A stretch of DNA of 64,000 nucleotides from Iris pallida (Eukaryota > Streptophyta > Magnoliopsida > Asparagales > Iridaceae), in the NCBI GenBank assembly GCA_029216955.1, contig JANAVB010029819.1:33712148-33776147 (forward strand). The letters are read 5' to 3'. Under the pieces are notes generated by a model that did not search any database, had not been told where the DNA came from, and saw only the letters and a list, made by a program, of their open reading frames with translations. Both the position numbers and the translations under genes were made by a program. This document shows, one piece after another, positions 1 to 11,984 of this stretch (positions are counted from its first letter, which is position 1; every line of letters starts with the position of its first letter).

Positions 1-102
1 GTCCCACATTGTTTAGAGTAATAGGAGAGGAGGCTAGCCTCTCATATATATATGTGTAGTCTCTCTTCAATAAAGAAATCATCTATTTTATTCCATTCTA
101 CA
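1..102 (+). mobile_element. Copia LTR, right-hand part (cut by window edge)
   Basis: Nearly identical to the last ~100 bases of the LTRs of the complete copia element at 17597-22677, including the TCTCTTCAATAAAG segment and the terminal TTCTACA. It ends at 102, after which L1 sequence (minus strand) starts. No primer-binding site follows, so this is a 3' LTR or a solo LTR whose body lies left of the window, inserted in L1-A. Seen: the match and the boundary. Inferred: which kind of LTR. Confidence 0.85.
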
Positions 103-167
103 CAGCTTTTCCTTGGATCTCCGACGGCTCTCCAAACAGTTTGCCCTCACCATCTAGCAGGTGGGAG
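103..167 (-). pseudogene. L1-A ORF2 fragment between two insertions
   Basis: On the minus strand this short piece continues the L1 ORF2 reading that runs from 2983 up to the hAT insertion. The joined reading passes from the LKEGDRCSKFFYD region into a stretch ending ...LLDGEGKLFGEP, as in plant L1 ORF2 between endonuclease and reverse transcriptase. It is isolated by the copia LTR on its left and the hAT element on its right. Confidence 0.75.
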
Positions 168-403
168 CAGGGCCGGCTCTAGCATTTTTGAGGCCCTAGA
201 CAACTCCTATAAATTAGGCCCTCATCCATCTATATAATTGTTACTAAAAATTCAGCAATCCAATAAATACAAAATACAATAAAATTAGTCCTTGAATACA
301 CATAAATTTTATCAAGATTAAATAAATTGAGCAACTCTTAGCTCCAAATTTATTAAAAAAAATGAAACCAAATAACACTAAACTAAATATAAGAAGTAAA
401 AGT

Positions 404-1573
404 TCATACTTTTCTCGCTTTTTTCTGTGCAAAATTGTCAATTAAATCATTGTGATCAAGTTTAGCTGCAATTCTTTTTTCAATAGACAACATGGCCAAA
501 CCGTTCAATCTATCTTGTGACATAGTTGATCGAAGGTAGTTTTTTATCAACTTCAGCTTGGAGAAACTTCTTTCAGCAGTAGCTACTGTAACTGGTATTG
601 TCAATATTATTCTATATGCTATCCAAGCATTAGGAAAAGCCAAACGCAAATTTCCACTATTGTGATCATCGAGTTTCTCATTACTTCCACGAATGCCAAA
701 TTATTACTAGCAAGAGTTTTCACAACACACATAATTCTCTTAAAACCTGTCTCCAATACATTTTTTCTTTCTCGACGGCTTTTTGATTAGAAGAATCAAT
801 TGTTAGATTTTTTCTCATCCTTGTTTCTGCCTCCATCCAATCTGTTAAACTATTAAAGTGATCACTGCTCTTTTCATGCTCACTAAGCCTCGAATGAATA
901 TTTTTCCAGTCATTATACCCTATAGTTGCTGTTGTTAAAGGACTTGGCACAACTCTCTCTTTTGAATAAGACACAACAAAAGCAAATACCTTATTATTTT
1001 TCAGAGAGTATACTAGCCATGATCTGTCAAGTTTTTCACCATTTGGCAAAGACCGAATGTAGTGTTTGTTACTAAAGCTTCTATTTGTGCATTAGCCGGA
1101 TGCACTTCATTCATCACTCTTATTGGGCCCTTCTCTACTAACAAATCAACTTTTCTTTGAGGCATATTATTCTCCCAATTTTCCGGATCAAACAAATCAT
1201 TTAGTTCTTCCTCATTTATATTTAAATCATCATTCAATGGTTCATTATCAACTATATTCCCCATCTCGTTATTATTATTCTCTTCTTCTATTCCATCTCC
1301 TTCGCGATTGTTATTTAAATGAATCTCATCATTCACAACTACGTTCTCAGTCAAATTTTCATTAGTATCCATGGGGTTTAAATTTTCATAATTCTCAACC
1401 ACATTCTCAGGAACTTTTTCATCAACAATACCACTCTCAGTTAAATTTGGAAATATATTTGTGGATTTTACATACCTATTCATAGATCCTGCGAGAGATT
1501 GTGTGAGTTTTTCTTGTCTTTCCTTTTTCTTCCTCTTCGAACTTCCTGATTCAAATTTTCTTTTGCCCGTCAT
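404..1573 (-). pseudogene. hAT transposase remnant (ZMYM/TTF-type, central part missing)
   Basis: Three minus-strand readings line up in order. 1573-1013 starts MTGKRKFESGSSKRKKK, a basic, then acidic/Asn-rich leader that ends at a zinc-finger-like part. 1049-720 reads LPNGEKLDRSWLVYS and continues the TTF-type zinc-finger region in another frame. 649-404 is the hAT C-terminal dimerisation domain, with TAERSFSKLKLIKNYLRSTM followed by RLNGLAMLSIE. The family is usually near 700-800 residues. Most of the RNase-H-like catalytic core and its acidic residues is missing between the second and third pieces, so the protein cannot catalyse transposition. It is a deletion derivative that would need a related transposase in trans. 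Confidence 0.88.
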
Positions 1574-1829
1574 GATTTTCTAATCACACACAAACCTAAC
1601 AAAAAAAGGGAAAAAAATTAGCGAATATTATATGACTTTAATTAAACACCAAAATCATGGTCTTTCTAAAAACAAAAATTGTATATGAAGCATAAAAGTT
1701 CTATAGTGTTGTGTAAAAAGAATGAAGTTTCCAACTAGGACCCATTACGCCTAATTTATGGTCGTAAAACTTATTTGTGAAATTTACGCCCAACATAGGG
1801 GATTAAAAAGTATTAAAATATGCTCCTAT

Positions 1830-2160
1830 GTTTTTAGTGTTAAGACATAAGTTCTTTTTACATGAAAAATTTGTAGAAAAATGTTTTAAGTCTATTATTA
1901 ACACAAAACATGAAGAAAAAAAAAATGAACGGTATTTCAACAGATGGAGAAATTTTGTTTAAAAAATTGTAAAAAATTGTTTGCAGTCTTGAGTCTCCTA
2001 TGATTTAAGTCCTACAACAAAAGTCCTTTTTACATGAAAAAATTGTAAAAAATTGATTTAAGCCTGGACATGGAACATTAAAAAAAAGGTATTTGATGGA
2101 GAAATTTTGCTTAAGAAATTGTAAAAAAATGTTTTAAGTTTCCTGTGTTTTAAGTCTTAA
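1830..2160. repeat. Two diverged tandem copies inside the hAT element
   Basis: A block with TTTTACATGAAAAA, AAATTGTAAAAAATTG and GATGGAGAAATTTTG occurs twice in the same order, at about 1850-1980 and 2025-2125. It lies in the non-coding half of the hAT element and has no detectable coding content. Confidence 0.6.
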
Positions 2161-2974
2161 CACCGGAATTCCGGATATGAAAAAATTGTTCTCTCTGAGA
2201 ACAAAAAAAAATGGACTATGGAGCCATCACTCATCAGCCAAGGAGGAACTCGGTTACTCGGTAACAATTCGAACAAACAAAGAGCAATTTGGATAAAAAA
2301 ATATAGAGAACAAAAATAAACCTCTCAATCTGGCCGGTTCTGATTGCCACCGCCGGTAAAACTCTTCCGATTTCAGATCCGGCAACCGTGCGGCGTGTCC
2401 CCAAATGAAACAAAAAAATTATTTAGAGGGAGTTAGAAAGAGAAATCAATTATCAATTTTTCACTTATCAGGATTCAAATTTCAGAAGAGAGTATATTTA
2501 GAGAAAGAAAGATGTAATATTAGCTATCAAATACACAAATTTATAGGAGAAAAATATTAACGTTAAAAATTAAAGAAGAAAAATTACTAACCTGCGATTG
2601 CTCGCTCCAAGATCGGACTGTGTTTCCTTTTCGATTTTTTTTTCCGTTGGGAACAAATTTTGGGAAGCCGGAAGGAAGGGGGAGGGAATGGGGGCGGATT
2701 AAATGAGCTACGGAGGATGACAAGGTCTGGGTTTTGGAAAGTTTGACTCATTTGGAATGAAACGGAAGGGTGGGCCCAGGCGCCAGCTAACACATTAATT
2801 CTGTGACTGTGAGAGACTTTTTTTTGTTTGGTGTTTGCAGTTTGCATTTGGGGACATTCCTAATTGCTAATGCTTAATGGCAAATTCCTATTAGACTAGA
2901 AAATTTTGGAGGCCCCCATGGGGGAGGAGGCCCTAGGCCTAGGCCTGGGCTGCCTTCCCCTGGAGCCGGCCTTG

Positions 2975-4106
2975 GGTGGGAGAGACTGTTCCTGTGATGT
3001 CTGGTCCAGATCACATCGTAGAAGAACTTGGAGCAACGATCACCTTCTTTGAGCCAGGAAGCGCGTTGGACTGCACTAATCTCCTTCTGCAGTCGTAGGA
3101 TATTGACTTCCCCAATCAGTTCCTTCTCCCTTGTCGTTAAGCGCCCATCCAGAACATCAGATTGCATAGAGTACTGGATGACCCTGAGTTCCACCTCCTT
3201 GTCTTCCAGGGAAGGCCTGGGCAGATTCTTTACCCAACTCCAAATAGCCTTCTTCGTGCGCTTGAGGATGTGGACCATGCGATACTGTGCCGTGCCTCCC
3301 TGCTGGTTAAGAAGACCATCTCTAACAGCCTCCAAGTAACCTTAAGAGAGAAACCATCTGTTGTTGTAACGGAAAGGGCGTGATTTTCATGTAGGCTGCT
3401 CTGTGAAGCCGACCCTGATAGGGGAATGATCGCTCGTCCCAGCAGCCAGGTCCTCTGCCACCGAGTTTGGGAAACGACGAACCACTCCCCATTTTTCAAA
3501 GTTCTGTCCAGCTGACAAGCAACTCTGTTGTTGACAGCTTTGTTATGCCAAGTCCAGATGTGTCCAGTTCGCTCCAAGCTCTGAAGGCCCGACTGAAGAA
3601 GACACCTCTGGAAATCTTACGAGATCTGATCCGGGACAGGTCTGCCTCCCACCTTCTCCCTTCTGTAACGAAGGGCGTTGAAATCATCCATCAAAAGCAG
3701 TGGGAGGTGCAAAGAGTCGGCAATAGAAGCTACTTTGGCTATATCCCTCCAAAGGCCCTCCCGACGCCGCCTGTCGTTGTGGCCATAGACCCCTCCCAGC
3801 ACGAACCGGAAACCACCCTTGTTAGAGAAGGAGATGGCAATCAGCTATTTCGACAACAGGACCAGATCCCCGTCCCAGCTGTTGCTATTCCATCTGACCC
3901 AGATCCTAGCCATGTCGTATAGCGCCAAATTGTGAAGTTGGGCCCAATAGGGGGAGTCCGTCGGGAAAGAGTATTCTCTCCTTTAATCTTAGTCTCCAGC
4001 AAAACCGAGATGTCACACTTTTTTCTGCGTAAGACCTCGCAAATCTCTCTCCATCTCCCTAAGGAGCACGCACCCCTGACGTTCCAGGCGATAACCGCAA
4101 TTAATT
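2975..4106 (-). pseudogene. L1-A ORF2, endonuclease and linker region (5' half)
   Basis: Minus-strand ORF2 of a plant L1 LINE. The start region at 4106 reads AVIAWNVRG, the usual opening of the APE-type endonuclease that nicks target DNA for target-primed reverse transcription. Further on come YGHNDRRRREGLW (about 3795-3757), LLMDDFNALRYRREKVGG, then MVHILKRTKKAIWSWVKN and WLKEGDRCSKFFYDVIWTRH in the linker to the reverse transcriptase. Several frame changes and stops break it, and the ATG found in the paralogue L1-C is ATT here (4104-4102). The RT part lies beyond the hAT and copia insertions, outside the window. Confidence 0.9.
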
Positions 4107-5579
4107 ATTAAGAGGGTGGATCCCCTGAAGCCCTTCTGGACTAGTACTAGGGGATGGTACCACGTCCGTCGCCGCCATGTCCTCCTCCAACCCAGGAGTA
4201 GTAGTGTGCTGGTTTACTGTTTGGGAGAGCATCAGGGCCTAAGCCGGGTTGTCCACACAGAGCGACTTGCTGTGGCCAGGCGTACGACCCTCCTCCCGGG
4301 GGTGCCTGTCACGTAGAGGGCCGGCATTTCTCTTCCTGCTATAAACTTTCTCCTCGGATGTACCACCATCTCCCCGATGTTGTCATGCCTATGGTAACCA
4401 TATTCCTTTGTGCGAAAAAGGTGACCGGAGCCCCACTCGGGTGTACCGGCTGAGGTGAGATAGTCAGACTCAATCCACTAGCATCCTCCATCAGCCGGTC
4501 CCCCCCTGCATGTCACCCTCTACTCTTTCGTCCCCGCTAGCAGTCTCCATCACCCGAGATGATCCAGGTTCCTCAGTTGACTCCGATGGAATCACCATCT
4601 TCTGTCCTCCAGTAGGGCATGTACTGGGGAGGTGTCCGAAGCAAGCACAGTGTGAACAGACAGGTGGAACCCATTCATACTCAACTTTCTAGGTAAGGAC
4701 CTCTCCAGACGGAACCTCATACTCCAATAGGCTCGGGAGCTCTCCACCGGCCCTGATCTCTACGAACATCCGCGCATACATCAGCTGTGTCTGAAAGGCT
4801 GTAGCATCGTCAGCCTTGATCGGGTTGCCCACCAGGCTAGCAAGCCTCGAGCAGGGGTATGCTCCAATATCTAACTGGGAACTCCGGAAAGCGGATCCAG
4901 ACAGGGATAGCATTGAGGACGTCCTTCTCACCCGCAACTCTGGGGTCCATTCTTTCATAATTATCAGTCTTCCATCAAACGTCCAAAGTCCTCCTTGTGT
5001 AATCCTGAGAACGTCTTCCGCTAGGCCAAACTTCACGTAGTAGAAGCCATTCTCCCTCGCAAATACCTCAATGCTACCTTTAGGTTGCCAAACACGAACC
5101 GCATATGTCCGGATCTGCCTATAGAAGGGCTTGTTCCCCAGTACATATAGGACCAGCGTGTTTTCCCAAAAAGCTGTAACCTCCGCTATCTCCCCCGCAG
5201 GGAACGAGGTTCAGAAGCTACTCCACACCTTCTTTGGTTGCACGTACGCCATAGACGAAGGACATTTGGGTCCTACCGGCTTGAAGATGTCTGCCCAAGA
5301 TTTTCCACAGGGCGGGTAGATGTCCCCGATGCCCATTGGCTGCCACTCGGGGGAGACCCTAGTCCAAGGCCCCCCATGTCCGGAGCACTCCCTTTCCCTT
5401 TCTCCGCCGCCGTAGCTTTGGGTCGCCACCCCTTCATCTTACTACCAGCATTGGAACCCGAATGTGGTGGACCACCTAGTCCTTAGGATGTCTTCCTCGT
5501 CCCCGAGCCTGCACCCGTCCTCCTGTCTGTGGCGGGACGCGTCTTAGTTTGCATGTGGCCTCTACTCACATCTATACGC
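4107..5579 (-). pseudogene. L1-A ORF1 (DUF4283 / zinc-knuckle protein), broken
   Basis: Minus strand. The reading at 5429-5211 contains SWADIFKPVGPKCPSSM, and 5036-4689 contains YVKFGLAEDVLRITQGG, WTPELR and LMYARMFVEIRAGGEL. These match the DUF4283 domain of plant L1 ORF1 proteins, which bind LINE RNA. The same blocks appear in L1-C at 31820-32490. The frame is broken at several places. ORF1 ends with a TAA at the junction with ORF2 (4106-4104). Its 5' end is separated by LARD-A and continues at 14738-14184. Confidence 0.85.
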
Positions 5580-8464
5580 TGTCACGTCCCGATTTTCGTA
5601 GAGTCATTTTATCTCTTGGAATCGATCGTCCTCGCTTGGGCGTGATGCCGTACAAGTCTGGTATTGCACTTGTACAAGGCAAAGATGGTACACAATTGAT
5701 AATATTCAAATAGGAACACATCGCAGCGGCAGAAACAGACAAATTGAAGTTAATGAGTACATTCTTTCTTATAAAAAGAAACACATCACTGATTTATAGC
5801 AGCGGAGATAAGCAGATAACTTGAGTGCACAGAGATATGTAAAATGTATTCTCTTTATTGATAATTGAAGTAGAGTACAACACTGGTATTGGAATACAAT
5901 GCTTACAACAAATCTCACTTTGTATGGACAACCAACTGAACAAGAGCCATAAGGCTTATATTTGATACTTTCATACATTGAAATACAACTCGATATACCG
6001 ACTTTGGCTTACAACTCACTGGTACAACGGATTACAATGTTCCATACATTATGTCCTTTATAAACAGAAGACATCATCTTGTACAAGGAGAGCTTCTGCA
6101 TGCCCAACAATCTCGATGCCGCGGGATCGATCAAGCCAATCTTCGTGTACAGAACTTTCCAAGCACGAGCACCTGTCCACAACGTGGGTCAGTACATCAT
6201 CTATGTACTGGCGAGCAGAATCCAACCCACTCGCCTAAACCAACACTACATGATCAATTTTAGCAAGCATTTATTAGAGTGATCTTTTAGTTGGGGCCTA
6301 GTATCAGTTTACAGTTCTTGAGCAGAAATATTGAAGTAAGTAAACATGTTATAGCATGATATAGCATTTCTTTGTGTAAGGAATAATCTAAGCAACATTA
6401 AGTTAACACGTTGAGCATATTATGGAAGTATTCCTGGAAGGCATCGTTTAGCATACTTGGTGTTATCGTTCAACAGGTTATGACAATATTCTAAAATGCA
6501 ACATCTTATCATCGTTGGTATTAACATGTTAAGCAATCAAGTTGAATTTAACATGTAAATAACCATATCACATTTAAGTGATTTCTTACCAATAGCCGAC
6601 TCCCTCGCACATGCAATAAAATACAGATAATATGATATACTTACTTTGTCTGCACAAAACATTCGTTAGCATGCATCCCGACTACATGGTCGTTGGTGAA
6701 ACTGCACCACAAAGGACTTTCCAACGGGTATTACGACGCACCATTCCAGGGTAGGTTGCAAGCCTAGCCGAATGTCCCGTAATACCTTGTGCCACCATAG
6801 CACGACCAATGTTTCCTCCCGGTAGGACTGCAAACGAGCCGAGCCGAGCCAAGCTTTTGTAAGCTTGAGCTTGGCTTAACTAGAATTATTCGAGCTCGAG
6901 CTTGATAAGTTTTTTATTTTGAAGCTCGAGCTTGTTTATATTAAGCTTGAGCTTGGCTTGGTTTGAGCTCGAGCTTGGCTTGATAAGGAAGCTTGATTCA
7001 AGCTTGATGAACAAGCTCGATAAGCTTGAAATCAAGCTTGTCGCTAAACTTTATTTCAAGCTCATTAAGCTTGATTTCAAGCTTAACGGGCTTGATTTCA
7101 AGCTGGTTAGGTTTGAATTCAAGTATCTGAAATATTAACAATTTATTAAAAATTTAATTAAAAAAAGTTGCTTAATATCACTTATTAAGGACAAAATATA
7201 TAATACACACAACCATATTGTTATACAAATATATATGTAATAGAATTCAATAAAGAACAAACGAGCTTCTAAACAAGCTCCTAAACGAGCTTCTAAACGA
7301 GCCAGCTCGCGAACCCAATCGAGCCGAGTACTTCTAAGCTTGAGCTTGGCTTGTTTATTAAACGAGCTCAAAAATAAAGCTTGAGCTCAGCTTGTTTACT
7401 AAACGAACCGAGCTCAAACGAGCTTTTATCGAGCCGAGCTTCGAGCAGCTTGCGAACGGCTTGGCTCATTTGCAGCCCTACCTCCCGGGTCGAATCGGTC
7501 CCAGCGTCCCAGGTACCGTTCGAGGAAATTTACTCAGACTTATACAAGTACGTCTATGACCATGCGAACGCGTGTCGACTCGATAAACACAAGTGCATGG
7601 TAAAACAACTGAAAGTAAGCAAAGCCAATAGTTCAACATCTCATCTCAATTCCGAGCCGTGTTCAACGACTAATCATTCCATCATTACTATCATTCCACT
7701 TGGTGATCTCCATGATCCCAAGCCTCATCATTCCTCATTCATTGATTCATTGTAACATTTCTCATAGCATTCCTCTCAACGAGGAACAAACAACATTTCA
7801 TTCATTTCAAAAGGACAAACAACTTTTCATTCATTTCACTGGGACAATTATTATTCAGTTCATTGCTTATACGAAAACAGGCAACATCTCATTTCTTTAC
7901 AATAGTTATACAGAGTGTACTTGATTCAAGAGTCTCATTCAGTTCTTTGTGTTAATAGCATAGCCAGTTCTTTTCTCATGTATCATTCACGCATCATTAA
8001 CAGAAGGGACGTTATCAATTCATTTCAAGGGGCTTTAGCATTTTATTCTCAGGCATCAAGTCACATTAGCAGTTCAAGTGTGATTCATTCAACAGTTCAA
8101 TGTTCATGTGTTGTTCATTTCAATAATTCTCAGCATAAGCATCTCTATTATTCAGCAACTAAACCATGGGACATTTAGGGCAATTCATAGTATTTTAATA
8201 CTCCATTTTATTAAGCATGGAGGAGTAAGGAGGAGGAATGACAGTTCCACTCACATTGTATAAGGGTCTTCTTGTTCCGATTGCACATACTCCCACTAAG
8301 CGTAGCTCCACCAGCGAGCTGCGTTCCAATATCCATTTCGTCTAGCCAGCTAAGAGAGACTGCATCAGTCTCAATTCTCCTGATCTCCAACCCAAGTCAT
8401 AGTCCAACATTCTGATCTTATCCAACAAGCCAACCAAATGCCTCGTGCGGAGCGGGACATTACA
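5580..8464 (-). repeat. LARD-A 3' LTR
   Basis: Aligns with 11985-14178 over its whole length, apart from a 658-bp hAT MITE at 6823-7480 present only here. Without the MITE and one TSD copy the two LTRs are nearly the same length. They differ by scattered substitutions and small indels, so the element is not very recent. Confidence 0.92.
6823..7480. mobile_element. hAT MITE with AAGCTTGA-rich body
   Basis: Absent from the partner LTR, which reads CCTCCCGGGTCGAATCGG without interruption. The insert has TIRs TAGGACTGCAAACGAGCC and, inverted, TAGGGCTGCAAATGAGCC. The 8-bp duplication CCTCCCGG is at 6815-6822 and 7481-7488. The body is packed with AAGCTTGAGCTTGGCTTG and GAGCTCGAGCTTG motifs, likely subterminal transposase-binding repeats. 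A second copy of the family lies at 62568-63840. Confidence 0.95.
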
Positions 8465-10750
8465 TAATATACCACTCAGAAAAAGTTTCGTCATCGAAAC
8501 TTAAGGAAACAACTCATTCTACTAATTCACTTAAGTCACAACAAATTACTCATTCAGCTTCAATTCAATATTCATTTCAGCACACCGGCCATCGCAAAAT
8601 TATATCTAATTGTACCACTTAACTCATCAATGATTCAATTCGTGTTCTCTTTTCCAAAGTATTTGTACCCCTCATTGATTCACCCACATTCTTCCAGCAT
8701 TGTTATCTTCGTCGCAGCCTACTACTTCTTCGTTTGGATTCATACACATATCTTAGACGTCCCCAAAACATATGCATTTAGCCAAAGTCCGTGCTAGTGC
8801 GATAACTCTTCTCACAATGTCATCTCAGTCGCAACGTATCACTTCGCTTGGATCCATACACATATTTTAGGCGTCCCCAAAATACATGTACTTCAGCTAA
8901 CTTTCATGTTAGTGCGATTCGATTAGCCACGATGTAACTCTCTTCCCAATCCGACTTAGCATCCTTCCAATTGACTTATTGTTTCGTTTGCTTCACCACA
9001 ATCGCTATCTTTCAAGCCACAATACTTAATATCAGGGACAACTCGAATAAGTCACTTATCCAAGCACAACATTTCTAATCTTCGGGCCAAGGGTCTAACT
9101 TAGAGCCAACCATACTAAGAGTTCACCACCACCACTATGCAATTATATTCCTTTCTGAATCCTACAACGTTTCCCACCGAGGCAATTCCTCTTAAAGGAT
9201 ACAATCCGATGGTCACTCACTATCAATTACCGAGCCAATAGTGCAATTCTATGCAACAGTCAAGGTTAACCCAGCTACCCGACTTTACATACTGATCCAA
9301 TATTTCCGTCAAGAACAGTCAATTCCATCTCATGGAACAACTCACTCCTCGATACATACGATTCAAGTCTCATCCCACGATTCCAGTTCTTACTAAGGCC
9401 GACATATTACTTCACAAGGGTCCAACATCTCTAAGGTTCATGTTGAAGCATATACTTACAGCATATACTTTCTTAGGTCATACGCATCACCATCTCTGTT
9501 CCATACCAAAGGTTATCCTACGGGTCACCAACGGTCACCTATTATTCGGTCAAGTCTCTAAGGTTAGCTATACCAACATCTGAACCTAATCACTTGGTGA
9601 CTTTCCTAAAGTGGACGGCTACTAGGGATTATACAAATTTTTTATTCTTAGGCTAACAAGCAACCGACGGTTCCCAGCAACTCTACCCAAACCTATGGGT
9701 ATCCACTCAGTCTGAATAACTATTGGTCATTGCCGACTATGTCGACAATTGGTTATGTAGCCCACGGTCGCTAGGGTCAAGTCTATCTATGGTCATCAAG
9801 GACCTAATTCCCACAGAGGCTCATTCTAGACTTACCCAACGTTCGACTAAGATCGATCTAGCAACATTACGGTTTAATTTCAAATCCAACATACTATTCC
9901 CAACGTTCTAATAATCCATCAAGTAAATTCCCAACGATTCAATTTCTATTCCAATTCCTTCGTACCAACACGGATCTATATACCGAGGCTAACTATTCAA
10001 GGGTCATCAATTCTGATAGTCTCAACAAAACTATGAAATCATACTATTCGGTCTATATGACAAGGTCATACCACTAAGTCATAAGCCAACAATATATCCC
10101 AACCGACAGCCGTCTATACATCACACCATCTATCGACACTATCCAACACATTTCATAGTTCTCAATCCCGTTCGTTTCCCATCCATCAAAATCTCATACG
10201 GACATTTATAATTTCTCATCGCAAGGGTCGAGTAATCCATTCGAATCAATCCGACAATTCATGTATCAATTAACCATTCTCTATGCACACAAATATTCAG
10301 GGTCACTACTTATTACCTTTGTGATATAATTCAATCCCTCAGCACACATGCACATATGCAACGACTATCTATTTCGCCAAGCACGATCTCGTACTTCTGA
10401 TTCTATTCGTTGGTGATCAAGATTAGCATCTATCGCACCTTAGGGTCATAGCACAGATTTTCAACATCCATTCGAGTCACCTACGACATTTCCAAAACTT
10501 CTTTAATTTAGCAACCAACTTGTAATAGCCATACATGATTCCCATTCAACTAGTCGCAACTATCGTTCAATGTTCTAAACCACACAATATCCGCTAGCCA
10601 AATTTTTTACCCATAGTATAACTATCATCCTGCTAGTCTGAGCTATCGCCAAACTGAACAATTCTCAACTAAGGCACTCGCTACACTTTCCGACAATCTC
10701 GCTACCCAGCATAACATCACCGTCAAGGGCAACTCAAGTCATCTAGTAAT

Positions 10751-11240
10751 CAAGGTTCGCAGTATCGGTATCGGACTATTCCTACGATTATTGGTATCGG
10801 CGATATCGGTAGTATCGGCGATATCGGTAGTATCGGCGGTTTCGGATCGGAGTATCGGATTTTTTGGTATCGGAAAAAAATAATTATTAATAAATTATTT
10901 ACATTTAAAAACATAATTTTATACATTTAGGCATAATTTAAGTATTTTCAGTGTTATTTCGTAGTACTTTTGAAATTAAATAACATTGTAATCACCCTTA
11001 GCGATTGGTTTACATATAATAGATTGATTTTCTTCTTTTACATGTTTTTAAAATCTTATTATGCTTTAAACCCTTGATTTGTCTTTCTCGTTTAATTTTC
11101 TTTGCCGAATTGACCGGAAAAGAGACCCTCAATGTTGGTATCGGTAAGTATCGGGTATCTGTCGGTATCGGATCGGGACATGCCAAACTGTATCGGTATC
11201 GGCCATATCGGATCGGTATCGGCCGATACTTTAAACCATG
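10751..11240. mobile_element. hAT MITE with TATCGG repeats
   Basis: Exact 8-bp duplication CTAGTAAT (10743-10750 and 11241-11248). Ends are CAAGGTTCGCAGTATCGG and, inverted, CATGGTTTAAAGTATCGG. Both subterminal regions carry repeated (G)TATCGGTATCGG and CGATATCGGTAG motifs around an AT-rich core of about 230 bases. There is no coding sequence. Confidence 0.93.
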
Positions 11241-11742
11241 CTAGTAATATGACATGACTCCCAGCTAAGTCTCGGCACTACCCAAGGCTCACAGATAGAC
11301 TCATTGCTATCCGATGAAAATGGTCACGATACATCTCATTCCGAAGTGGTAGAGGCATTATACCACTCAGAAATGAAGCCATTCCCAAACAATGCCAACT
11401 CAAATCTGTTCCGGACATTCGTGATCTATAATGATCACAATACTTAGCCAACATATCGGGGTCTCAATATCACAACCCAACATTCTTAGGGTCTCAAAAG
11501 CACTAGCCAATACACATGAGTCAACGCACCAGTTTTGTTGAACTCATCATCAATTACCTCATTCACAATTCTTTTCCAACGTCACATGCAATTCTCAATG
11601 TCTTACAGCACACGTAGCCACATTTCTCTATTCCCACATTTTGAACATCATTCACAAACAACATACTATGGCATCGAGTCATTGTTGGGTCATTAGTGTC
11701 CAAACCAACAACAATCAAACATTCAGGGGCATTACAACGTAT

Positions 11743-11770
11743 TTAGACTTATTGTATGGAACATCCAGTG
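11743..11770 (-). promoter_or_regulatory. 28-base block conserved between LARD-A and LARD-C leaders
   Basis: Plus-strand sequence starts TTAGACTTATTG and ends CATCCAGTG. It is identical base for base to 39403-39430, while the surrounding leader has diverged. It lies about 200 bases downstream of the primer site in element orientation, where packaging or dimerisation signals usually sit. Function is inferred from position and conservation only. Confidence 0.55.
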
Positions 11771-11969
11771 GGCAGCCAAGAGGTTCAAAGAACTTTCAGA
11801 TACGAACAACTTGAAACGACTACAGGAACAATGACAGCATAATCACGGAAGCAATCTTTGATATAATCGCGGAAGCAACGTTGAGTGATCGTGGAAACAA
11901 CTTTGGTTAATCGCCGATGCAACTTTGATTTGAAACGAATCAAATAAGAGACCAAGGACGTAAAACCGT

Positions 11970-11981
11970 GCTATGATACCA
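11970..11981 (-). promoter_or_regulatory. Primer-binding site of LARD-A
   Basis: Minus strand TGGTATCATAGC, three bases after the LTR end (TGACA-AAT). It matches the initiator-methionine tRNA primer site TGGTATCAGAGC except for one base. It fixes the element's orientation as minus. Confidence 0.85.
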
Positions 11982-11984
11982 ATT

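Larger units (their letters stand above)
168..2974 (-). mobile_element. hAT DNA transposon, internally deleted, with intact 8-bp TSD
   Basis: Ends are CAGGGCCGGCTCTAG on the left and, read inward on the minus strand, CAAGGCCGGCTCCAG on the right. The target site duplication GGTGGGAG is exact (160-167 and 2975-2982). An 8-bp TSD, CA-starting terminal inverted repeats and a C-terminal hAT dimerisation domain inside identify a hAT element. It was inserted in L1-A ORF2. Only pieces of the transposase remain (404-1573). The half from about 1600 to 2974 has no coding sequence that I recognise and is AT-rich with two diverged internal copies of a repeat. Confidence 0.93.
8465..11984 (-). other. LARD-A internal region, non-coding
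   Basis: 3.5 kb between the LTRs. I see no protease, integrase, reverse transcriptase or zinc-knuckle motif in any frame, and all open readings are short. It contains a hAT MITE (10751-11240), the 28-base block shared with LARD-C (11743-11770) and the primer site next to 11985. Confidence 0.8.

Noticed and set aside
8465..11984. Short open readings in LARD-A (for example 9332-9583) as genes
   Set aside because: No conserved motif in any frame and no similarity to gag or pol blocks; consistent with a non-coding element.
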